From an uncultured Clostridium sp. (GTDB lineage: Bacteria > Bacillota_A > Clostridia > TANB77 > CAG-508): a stretch of 5,081 nt of DNA. The notes beneath the pieces were generated by a model. It had not been told where the DNA came from, ran no database searches, and saw only the letters and a list, made by a program, of their open reading frames with translations. Below, one piece after another: positions 1 to 5,081 of the stretch. The stretch lies in the NCBI GenBank assembly GCA_947382445.1, contig CANCZH010000103.1:1-5081 (forward strand), given 5' to 3'. Within the stretch, counting starts at the first letter, position 1, and each line of letters starts with the position of its first letter. The position numbers and the translations under genes were made by a program.

Positions 1-29
1 ATTATACTACATTTACATAAATTTGACAA
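1..29 (-). promoter_or_regulatory. Candidate minus-strand promoter for a gene beyond the left edge
   Basis: Read on the minus strand, TTGTCA (29-24) is followed after exactly 17 bases by TATAAT (6-1). This matches 5 of 6 bases of a sigma-A -35 box and all of the -10 box. Transcription would start outside the window and run leftward, so the next gene to the left is probably on the minus strand. The DNA is AT-rich, so a chance TATAAT is easy to find; the correct spacing is the main support. Confidence 0.4.
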
Positions 30-51
30 ATTTTAACCCAAAAAACACAAC

Positions 52-98
52 AAAAAAGCCATTATACTAGACTTTTGCTAATAAAATGACTTTTCTAA

Positions 99-101
<3 letters not shown>
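52..101 (-). terminator. Probable intrinsic terminator of the tRNA-Gly gene
   Basis: On the minus strand CCATTA (101-96) can pair with TAATGG (64-59), and a C and six T residues follow directly (57-52). The first three stem bases are the CCA end of the tRNA itself, so processing would have to compete with or follow termination. The stem is only 6 bp and the loop is about 31 nt, with only weak internal A/T pairing such as AAAA-GTCA-TTTT. It is therefore an imperfect terminator. No comparable T-run exists for the plus strand here. Confidence 0.4.
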
Positions 102-172
<71 letters not shown>

Positions 173-191
173 ATGCCCCTGACAAGTATAG

Positions 192-220
192 ATTATAATG
201 TATGAATCTTTTTTTGTCAA
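192..220 (-). promoter_or_regulatory. Sigma-A promoter of the tRNA-Gly gene
   Basis: On the minus strand a perfect TTGACA (220-215) is followed after 17 bases by a perfect TATAAT (197-192). Transcription should begin near 185, giving a leader of about 12 nt before the mature tRNA 5' end at 172, to be removed by RNase P. A full-consensus promoter fits a highly expressed stable RNA gene. Confidence 0.85.
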
Positions 221-233
221 TAGGGAATTTTAG

Positions 234-251
234 AAAAGATACAAAAGATAC
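234..251 (+). repeat. Tandem 9-bp direct repeat upstream of the flavodiiron promoter
   Basis: AAAAGATAC occurs twice head to tail (234-242 and 243-251) and is followed by AAA. It sits between the two divergent promoters, centred about 65 bp upstream of the predicted start of flavodiiron transcription. An activator could bind at that distance, but the motif matches no regulator site I recognise and may be a simple slippage duplication in A-rich DNA. Confidence 0.5.
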
Positions 252-272
252 AAATTTACAGAGAGAAATGTA

Positions 273-301
273 TTGAAGAATATTTATAAGTATTATATAA
301 T
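273..301 (+). promoter_or_regulatory. Sigma-A promoter of the flavodiiron-tsaEB-rimI cluster
   Basis: TTGAAG (273-278, 4 of 6 bases of the -35 consensus) is followed after 17 bases by a perfect TATAAT (296-301). Transcription would start near 308, leaving a leader of about 88 nt before the flavodiiron start codon. No internal terminator is visible until at least the end of rimI, so this promoter probably serves all four genes. Confidence 0.7.
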
Positions 302-317
302 AATTTGGAAATATTTA

Positions 318-366
318 TTATTTTATCTAATATTTTGTAAAATGAAGCATTTATTAGATAAAATAA
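318..366 (+). repeat. Perfect 15-bp inverted repeat in the flavodiiron gene leader
   Basis: The arms TTATTTTATCTAATA (318-332) and TATTAGATAAAATAA (352-366) are exact reverse complements separated by 19 nt. The loop has a small stem of its own, AATG-AAG-CATT (341-351). The structure begins about 10 nt after the predicted transcription start and ends 14 nt before the Shine-Dalgarno sequence. It could be a 5' mRNA stem-loop, or a DNA operator placed just downstream of the promoter. No T-run follows the right arm, so it does not look like a classical attenuator. Which role applies cannot be decided from sequence alone. Confidence 0.75.
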
Positions 367-395
367 AAATAATTATGAAAAGGAATGGTAAAAGT

Positions 396-1541
396 ATGAG
401 TATTATAAAATATGTAGGTGTAAATGATAGATGGACAGAGTTATTTGAAAGACAATATATTCTAGGTGATGGAATTTCATATAATTCTTATATATTAGAA
501 GATGAAAAAATTACAATAATGGATACAGTAGATAATATTGGTGTTGATGAGTGGATTAATAAAATAGAGAAAGAATTAGGAGAAAAAATACCAACATATC
601 TTGTAGTATCACATTTAGAGCCAGACCATTCTGCTGGAATTAATGCAATAGTAGAAAAATATCCAAAGATTAAGATTGTTTTAAGCAAAAAAGCTAAAGA
701 TATGTTATCACAATTTACAAAAAATGATTTATCCGAAAGCTGTATAGTTGTAGAAGAAGGAGAAGTTCTTGATTTAGGATATCAAAAGCTTCAATTTATA
801 ATGGCACCAATGGTACATTGGCCAGAAGTAATGGTTACATATGAACAAAAAAATAAAATATTATTTTCAGCAGATGCTTTTGGAAAATTTGGTGCTTTGG
901 ATGTTGCTGAAGATTGGGATGAAGAAGCTAGAAGATATTATTTTAATATTGTTGGAAAATACGGAATGCAAGTACAAGCATTATTAAAGAAAATTTCAGC
1001 TTTGGAGATACAAGCAATTTTTCCATTACATGGTCCAGTATTAAATGATAACTTAGAATATTATATAAATAAATATGATATATGGAGCAGTTATAAAGCA
1101 GAAGATAAAGGAATATTAGTTGTTTATAATACAATGCATGGAAATACAGAAAGAGCTTTGAAAAAATTTGTTACAATGTTAAGAAAAGAAACTGATGAGG
1201 AAATTGAAGTAAGAGAACTTATTGGAGAAGATATGGCGGAAGTAGTAGCAAATGCGTTTAGATATGATAAGATGATAATTGCGTCACCAACATATGATGG
1301 GGGATTATTTCCAGAGACAGAAAAATTTTTAAGAACTTTAAAAAGCAAAAATTATCAAAATAGAAAAGTTGGCATAATAGAGAATGGTTCGTGGGCACCA
1401 ATTTCAGGAAAACAAATGAAAGATATGTTTAATGAAATGAAAAATATTTCAATATGCAATCAGGTAATAACAATAAAAACTAGTATGAATGATAAAAATA
1501 TAGAGGAAATGAAAGAGCTTATAAAGGAAATTACAGAATAG
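396..1541 (+). CDS. fprA: Class A flavodiiron protein (FprA family O2/NO reductase)
   Basis: This is a cytoplasmic flavodiiron protein of 381 residues, close to the usual 400 or so. The family reduces O2 to water and/or NO to N2O, normally with electrons from rubredoxin; no rubredoxin gene is in view. Residues about 1-235 form the metallo-beta-lactamase-like domain with all expected di-iron ligands: H73-x-E75-x-D77-H78 (SHLEPDHSAG), H141 (VHWPE), D160 (FSADAFGKFG) and H212 (LHGP). Residues about 238-381 form the flavodoxin domain, with the FMN phosphate loop NTMHGNTE (245-252), SPTYDGG (297-303) and ENGSWAP (329-335). The ATG at 396 is preferred because MSIIKYVG matches the usual family N-terminus and AGGA lies at 381-384, 11 nt upstream. 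The frame stays open back to 273, but that stretch overlaps the promoter. The electron donor and preference for O2 or NO are unknown. tsaE follows after 25 nt. Confidence 0.95.
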   Translation: MSIIKYVGVNDRWTELFERQYILGDGISYNSYILEDEKITIMDTVDNIGVDEWINKIEKELGEKIPTYLVVSHLEPDHSAGINAIVEKYPKIKIVLSKKAKDMLSQFTKNDLSESCIVVEEGEVLDLGYQKLQFIMAPMVHWPEVMVTYEQKNKILFSADAFGKFGALDVAEDWDEEARRYYFNIVGKYGMQVQALLKKISALEIQAIFPLHGPVLNDNLEYYINKYDIWSSYKAEDKGILVVYNTMHGNTERALKKFVTMLRKETDEEIEVRELIGEDMAEVVANAFRYDKMIIASPTYDGGLFPETEKFLRTLKSKNYQNRKVGIIENGSWAPISGKQMKDMFNEMKNISICNQVITIKTSMNDKNIEEMKELIKEITE

Positions 1542-1566
1542 TAGAGGTATAATAAGAGAGGTTTTT

Positions 1567-1992
1567 ATGGAGAAGATAGTATCAAATTCAGAAGAAGAAA
1601 CTAAGTTAATAGGCAAAAAGTTTGCTGCAACATTGGAAAAAGGTGATGTTGTCGTTCTTACAGGAGATTTAGGTTCTGGTAAAACTAAGTTTACAGAGGG
1701 AGTTTTACAATATTTTGGCTTAGAAAATGAAATATCAAGTCCAACTTTTACAATAGTTAATGAGTATGTAAAAGGTGATACCAATATTTATCATTTTGAT
1801 GTTTACAGATTGGAAGATGAAGATGAGTTTTATGCTATTGGTGGAGATGAATATTTTGATAAGGGAATTTGCTTAGTTGAATGGGGTGAAATGATTAAAA
1901 ATGTTTTACCTAAAAAATATATTCATATTACTTTTAGTAGAAATTTAGATGATGTAAATAAAAGAATTATAAATATAGAAAAAAATAGTTAG
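1567..1992 (+). CDS. tsaE: TsaE, ATPase of tRNA t6A37 biosynthesis
   Basis: TsaE is the P-loop ATPase that binds the TsaB-TsaD complex and keeps it turning over during transfer of threonylcarbamoyl to A37 of ANN-decoding tRNAs in the cytoplasm. At 141 residues it has normal length. The Walker A loop is GDLGSGKT (33-40). The switch-like SPTF-x4-EY element is at 58-67, HFDVYRL is at 76-82, and the family signature VEWGE is at 104-108. All are in canonical order. The start has a strong Shine-Dalgarno sequence, AAGAGAGG (1554-1561 region), 5 nt upstream. The gene follows the flavodiiron stop by 25 nt, and tsaB starts 8 nt after its stop. Its partners TsaD and TsaC are not in this window. Confidence 0.96.
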   Translation: MEKIVSNSEEETKLIGKKFAATLEKGDVVVLTGDLGSGKTKFTEGVLQYFGLENEISSPTFTIVNEYVKGDTNIYHFDVYRLEDEDEFYAIGGDEYFDKGICLVEWGEMIKNVLPKKYIHITFSRNLDDVNKRIINIEKNS

Positions 1993-1995
1993 GAG
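1991..1995 (+). promoter_or_regulatory. Ribosome-binding site that fixes the tsaB start
   Basis: AGGAG overlaps the tsaE stop codon and lies 5 nt before the ATG at 2001. The adjacent tsaE gene uses the same T5 spacer. This shows that tsaB begins at 2001, in a different frame from the rest of the gene, and not at the TTG at 2014, which has no such site. Confidence 0.85.
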
Positions 1996-2000
1996 TTTTT

Positions 2001-2691
2001 ATGAAGATTTTAGTTGCAGATACTTCAAGTTCTGTATGTGCAGTACGGACTTTTTGAAGATGATAAATTAATAAAAGAGAGTAGTTTAGATAATGGTAGA
2101 ACTCATTCAGAAAACTTTATGCCACTTGTGAAAAGTACTTTGGAAGCATGTAATACTACATTAGATGATGTGGATTATATGGGAGTTGTTGTTGGACCAG
2201 GTTCTTTTACAGGTATTAGAATTGGAATTGCTAGTTGTAAGGCAATGGCAGAAGTAAAAAATATAAAAATTGTTCCTGTAACTTCTTTAGAAAGTTTAGC
2301 TACTAATGAAGTAGGAAATTCTGATGTTATATGTTCAATTATTGATGCTAGAAATAATCAAGTTTATTGTGGTGTTTTTGATAAAAATTTGAATAAAATT
2401 AAAGAGAATATTGCTGATGATATAAATAACATTTTAGATTTTATTAGTAAGTATGATAATATTATATTTGTTGGTGATGGAGCAGTTTTGCATAGAGAAT
2501 TAATAGAAGAAAAATTTAATGGAAAAAATATTAAATTTTCAGAAAATAATAAACAGAATGCGAAAAGTTTGGGGATAATTACTTATAAAAAAATAGGAGA
2601 AAGTGGATTTGTTACTGCTGATGAAGTAATTCCGATATATTTAAGAAAATCTCAAGCTGAAAGGATGAAGAATGAATCTAAAAATAGTTAA
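2001..2691 (+). CDS. tsaB: TsaB, t6A37 complex subunit, with a 1-nt frame disruption near the 5' end
   Basis: TsaB is the non-catalytic paralogue of TsaD that dimerises with it in the t6A37 complex. The ATG at 2001 has a good RBS and encodes MKILVADTSSSVCAV, the classic TsaB N-terminus with its phosphate-loop region. That frame hits TGA at 2055-2057 after 18 codons. The rest of the protein continues in the +1 frame from about 2047 (GLFEDDKL) to the stop at 2689-2691. Removing one base, most simply C2046, gives an intact 229-residue protein of normal length. Visible motifs in restored numbering are THSENFMPLV, GPGSFTGIRIG (65-75, dimer helix region), VPVTSLESLA, DARNNQVYCG and a YLRKSQAER C-terminus. 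The codon created in the original frame is CGG, not used elsewhere in these genes, which supports an inserted base. Sequencing error, real mutation and +1 frameshifting are all possible. It overlaps rimI by 20 bp. Confidence 0.9.
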
Positions 2692-3109
2692 GATGGAGAA
2701 AGAACATTTACTAAAAATTGCAAATGATTTAAATTCTTTTGATGAATTTTGGAATGAGAATATTTTGTTTGATGAGTTTAATAATGAAAATTCTAAGTAT
2801 TTTGTTATAATTGATGAAGAGGATGCTTTAGGTTTTGCTGGTTTATGGTTTAATATTGATGAGGCACATGTAATGAATATTGCTGTAAAAAATAAATTTA
2901 GAAGAAATTCTTTCGGAACAAAATTATTAGAATTTTTAATTTGTGTAGCAAAAGAGGAAAATAAAAAATGTATTACTTTGGAAGTAAGGGAAGACAATAT
3001 TCCTGCAATAAATCTTTATAAAAAAATGGATTTTATTGAGGTTGGAAGAAGAAAAAGATATTATGATAATAAATTTGATGCAATAATTATGACTAAGATA
3101 ATTTCATAA
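2672..3109 (+). CDS. rimI: RimI, ribosomal protein S18 alanine N-acetyltransferase
   Basis: This is a single-domain GNAT acetyltransferase of 145 residues, the normal RimI length. RimI transfers acetyl from acetyl-CoA to the N-terminal alanine of ribosomal protein S18. The core strand is AHVMNIAV (65-72). The CoA pyrophosphate loop is RRNSFG (77-82), where the family usually has R-x-x-G-x-G; the first glycine is serine here. The residues matching the E. coli catalytic pair are present as E104 (TLEVRE) and Y116 (NLYKKMDF), and the C-terminal GRRKRYY and DAIIM segments are typical. The start at 2672 has AAGGA 6 nt upstream, inside the end of tsaB, and the 20-bp overlap suggests coupled translation. 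Its place after tsaE-tsaB is the usual context. The substrate is inferred from that order and from similarity; a broader N-acetyltransferase role is possible. Confidence 0.9.
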   Translation: MNLKIVKMEKEHLLKIANDLNSFDEFWNENILFDEFNNENSKYFVIIDEEDALGFAGLWFNIDEAHVMNIAVKNKFRRNSFGTKLLEFLICVAKEENKKCITLEVREDNIPAINLYKKMDFIEVGRRKRYYDNKFDAIIMTKIIS

Positions 3110-3151
3110 TATGATAAAATTTTGAAAATTGGAAAGAATAATTTTAATAAT

Positions 3152-3183
3152 TTGTTGCATAAAAAATACCTATGATATAAAAT
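3152..3183 (+). promoter_or_regulatory. Candidate promoter for the Lon-like gene
   Basis: Two overlapping readings are possible: TTGTTG (3152-3157) with TATAAA (3176-3181) at 18-bp spacing, or TTGCAT (3155-3160) with TAAAAT (3178-3183) at 17-bp spacing. The -35 boxes match only 3 of 6 bases, so the call is weak. No clear terminator separates rimI from this point, so read-through from the upstream cluster is also possible. Confidence 0.4.
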
Positions 3184-3190
3184 CATGGTA
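3167..3190 (+). repeat. Imperfect dyad overlapping the candidate -10 box
   Basis: TACC-T-ATGAT (3167-3176) and ATCATGGTA (3182-3190) are complementary over 9 bp with one unpaired T (3171), around the 5-nt centre ATAAA. The centre coincides with the proposed -10 element of the Lon-like gene. A repressor site is one reading and an mRNA 5' hairpin is another. It resembles neither CIRCE (HrcA) nor the CtsR heptad repeat, the usual heat-shock operators of Bacillota. Confidence 0.5.
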
Positions 3191-3216
3191 GAAGATTTTG
3201 GAGGAATAGTTTACAA

Positions 3217-5081
3217 ATGAAAAAGTTAAATGAATTAAGTTATAAAGAGTTAAAAGATGTATGCAATCCAGATATATTTAAGTTTGATAATACTAAAGAA
3301 GTTGATGATACTACGAACTTAGTATATGGACAAGATAGAGGAATTAAAGCATTAGAATTTGGCGTAAATGTTGATTTAAAAGGATATAACTTGTATTTAG
3401 AAGGACCTGCTGGCGTAGGAAAAACTATGTATACAAGAAAATTTTTACAAACAAAAGCTACTAAACAGAAAGTTCCAAATGATTGGTGTTATATTTACAA
3501 TTTTGATGATCCTAATGAACCAATAGCTGTTTCATTACCTGCTGGGCAAGGAAAAGTTTTTAAAGAAACAATGGATAACTTTATAAAAAATATTAGAAAA
3601 GATATTAAAAAAACTTTTAATAATGATGATTTTGAAAAAGAGAAAAAAGTAATTAAGCAAGAATATGAAGAAAAAAAAGAAGCAATTCTTAATAAATTGA
3701 ATGATAAAACTTTAAAACAGGGGTTTCAAGTTAAATCCGCTCAAAATGGTATTTACATGATGCCAGTTTATAATGGAAAGCCAGTTGATGAACAAGAGTA
3801 TGAGAAATTGCCAGCAGAAGTTAAAGTTGAGTTTGAGGAAAAATCACAGCTTGTTCAAGATATGATTTTTGAAACTTTATCAGAACTTAAAATAATAGAA
3901 AATAAGTCTGATAAGAAAATAGATGAATGGCAATCTAATGTTGCTTTATTGACAGTAAATATTCATATTAATAATGTAAAAGTAAATTATAAGAGAAATA
4001 AGAAAATAAATACATTTTTAGATAATGTAAAAAAAGATATTTTGAAAAATATAAATACTTTTGTTACAGATGATTCAAATCAAGATAATAAGCAACAAGC
4101 CCAAGTTCAGGCGAAAAATGTACAAAACTCTGAACCTTGGCTTAATTATAGAGTTAATTTATTTATTGATAATAGCAATTTAGAGGGTGCTCCTGTTATA
4201 ATGGATTCTAATTATTCTTTCCAAAATATTTTTGGAAAGTTAGAATATGAGAATCAGTTTGGAAGCCTGAAAACTGATTTTACAATGTTAAAACCAGGAC
4301 TTTTACAAAAAGCAAATGGTGGATATGTTATTTTTCAAGCAAAAGATTTGCTTTCTAGTCCACAATGCTATGAAATGCTTAAAAAGGTGTTGTTAGTTAA
4401 GGAAGTTGGTATTGATAATAGTATAGAGCAACGTTCTTCAATGATGCTTGTTTCATTAAAGCCAGAACCAATTCCATTAGATTTAAAGGTAATTTTAATT
4501 GGAAATTCTGAAATATATCATACACTTTTATCAGTTGATGAAGATTTTAGAAAATTATTTAAAGTAAAAGTTGAATTTGAGGAAGATGCTCCTAAAAATA
4601 TTGAAAATATAAATAAATTAGTTAAATTTGTTAGGAGTTATTGTGAACAAGAAGAATTACTTGATATTGATAGAGAAGCTATGGCTCAAATTGTTGAATA
4701 TGCTTCAAAATTATCTGGTGATAAACAAAAACTTTCAACTCAATTTAGTGAGATAGGTCAAATTGTTGGTGAAGCATCTACTTGGGCTAAACTTGATAAG
4801 TCTAAAATAGTTACTAAAAAATATGTTCAAAAGGCTTTTGATGAACGTGTAGAAAGAATAAAAAAATATGATACTAAGTATCTTCAAATGATTAAAGAAG
4901 GTGCTTTACTTATAAACACATCAGGTTTTAAAGTTGGACAAATAAATGGATTAACGGTTATTACAATAGGTGATTATTCTTTTGGAAAACCATCTAAAAT
5001 TACAGCAAGCACATATCTTGGAAAGTCTGGAGTTATAAATATTGAAAGAGAAGTTCAAATGTCTGGTTCAAGCCATTCAAA
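3217..5081 (+). CDS. LonB/LonC-type Lon protease family protein (AAA_32 plus Lon_C), 3' end cut by the window
   Basis: The frame is open for 621 codons and runs off the right edge. The N-terminal part matches the AAA_32-type ATPase of LonB/LonC-like proteins: YGQDRGIKALEFG (37-49), then Walker A GPAGVGKT (63-70). A charged, probably coiled-coil stretch follows at about 110-190, and a Q/N-rich linker at about 285-305. The core resumes with YRVNLFID (311-318), GAPV (324-327), TDF (353-355), the Walker B-like strand YVIFQAKDLL (370-379), a sensor-1-like N430 and R445 as a possible arginine finger. The Lon proteolytic domain begins near 566 (VGQINGLTVITIGDYSFGKP, 573-592; INIEREVQMSG, 607-617). 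The Ser-Lys catalytic dyad lies beyond the window, so protease activity cannot be checked. The family is usually about 770-800 residues, so roughly 150-180 are missing. GGAGG (3200-3204) lies 12 nt before the ATG, slightly far. No membrane segment is seen, so it is probably cytoplasmic. Confidence 0.92.
   Translation, partial: MKKLNELSYKELKDVCNPDIFKFDNTKEVDDTTNLVYGQDRGIKALEFGVNVDLKGYNLYLEGPAGVGKTMYTRKFLQTKATKQKVPNDWCYIYNFDDPNEPIAVSLPAGQGKVFKETMDNFIKNIRKDIKKTFNNDDFEKEKKVIKQEYEEKKEAILNKLNDKTLKQGFQVKSAQNGIYMMPVYNGKPVDEQEYEKLPAEVKVEFEEKSQLVQDMIFETLSELKIIENKSDKKIDEWQSNVALLTVNIHINNVKVNYKRNKKINTFLDNVKKDILKNINTFVTDDSNQDNKQQAQVQAKNVQNSEPWLNYRVNLFIDNSNLEGAPVIMDSNYSFQNIFGKLEYENQFGSLKTDFTMLKPGLLQKANGGYVIFQAKDLLSSPQCYEMLKKVLLVKEVGIDNSIEQRSSMMLVSLKPEPIPLDLKVILIGNSEIYHTLLSVDEDFRKLFKVKVEFEEDAPKNIENINKLVKFVRSYCEQEELLDIDREAMAQIVEYASKLSGDKQKLSTQFSEIGQIVGEASTWAKLDKSKIVTKKYVQKAFDERVERIKKYDTKYLQMIKEGALLINTSGFKVGQINGLTVITIGDYSFGKPSKITASTYLGKSGVINIEREVQMSGSSHS

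Noticed and set aside
61..69. Repeated ATTATACTA at 1-9 and 61-69 as a second promoter or paired element
   Set aside because: The copy at 61-69 has no -35 at the right distance on the minus strand (TCATTT) and lies within the terminator stem region. A 9-bp AT-rich repeat is weak evidence on its own.
273..395. In-frame N-terminal extension of the flavodiiron protein starting at TTG 273
   Set aside because: It would add 41 residues not seen in the family. Its start coincides with the -35 box, and the stretch contains the promoter and the inverted repeat. The ATG at 396 gives the normal N-terminus.
488..688. Minus-strand open frame opposite the flavodiiron gene
   Set aside because: It lies wholly inside the conserved di-iron domain coding region and looks like no known protein. 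Other antisense open frames at 943-1134, 1124-1348, 1449-1784 and 2641-2997 were rejected for the same reason.
1548..1553. TATAAT just ahead of tsaE as an internal promoter
   Set aside because: No -35-like sequence lies 16-18 bp upstream (aggaaa at 1525-1530), and transcription would begin almost at the tsaE start codon. It is likely chance in AT-rich DNA.
2014..2060. TTG at 2014 as the true start of tsaB
   Set aside because: The resulting N-terminus (MQILQVLYVQY) does not resemble TsaB, and there is no RBS. The other frame from 2001 encodes the expected MKILVADTSS sequence after a strong RBS.
3118..3130. Palindrome AATTTT-G-AAAATT after rimI as a terminator
   Set aside because: A one-base centre cannot form a hairpin loop, the arms are all A/T, and no T-run follows.
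3217..5081. Frameshift or stop in the Lon-like gene
   Set aside because: Translation by eye through all 621 codons found no in-frame stop. The gene simply continues past the window edge.

Overview
The window is strongly AT-rich. It encodes a class A flavodiiron protein, the compact t6A/RimI gene set, and a LonB/LonC-type Lon-family protein. The tRNA gene carries its own CCA end, and the ribosome-binding sites are purine-rich (AGGAG, GGAGG). Arginine is written almost entirely as AGA, and TGG is the tryptophan codon. Together these point to an anaerobic or microaerophilic low-GC Bacillota, most likely a member of the Clostridia. I cannot name a genus from sequence alone.

Layout. Positions 1-98 are non-coding. 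They hold a probable terminator for the leftward tRNA gene and, at the very edge, a minus-strand promoter for a gene outside the window. A tRNA-Gly(UCC) gene lies on the minus strand at 99-172, with a near-perfect sigma-A promoter at 192-220. Diverging from it, a second good promoter (273-301) drives a rightward cluster. The leader of that cluster contains a perfect 15-bp inverted repeat. The cluster is a flavodiiron protein (396-1541), then tsaE (1567-1992), tsaB (2001-2691) and rimI (2672-3109), spaced by 25 nt, 8 nt and a 20-bp overlap. A 107-bp gap carrying a possible promoter and an imperfect dyad follows. A Lon-family protein then starts at 3217 and runs off the right edge before its catalytic serine.

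How the genes work together. TsaE and TsaB act with TsaD and TsaC (not in the window) to make N6-threonylcarbamoyladenosine at position 37 of ANN-decoding tRNAs. RimI is their usual neighbour and acetylates the N-terminus of ribosomal protein S18. The flavodiiron protein reduces O2 and/or NO and is probably co-transcribed with this translation-maintenance set. The Lon-like protein may be a separate unit.

The most notable anomaly is in tsaB. The well-supported start at 2001 is out of frame with the rest of the gene because of one extra base near 2046. Either this is a sequencing or assembly error, or a real mutation, or, less likely, a +1 frameshift at a TTT-TGA site. Otherwise the window is ordinary housekeeping DNA, and I see no clear sign of a previously undescribed system.
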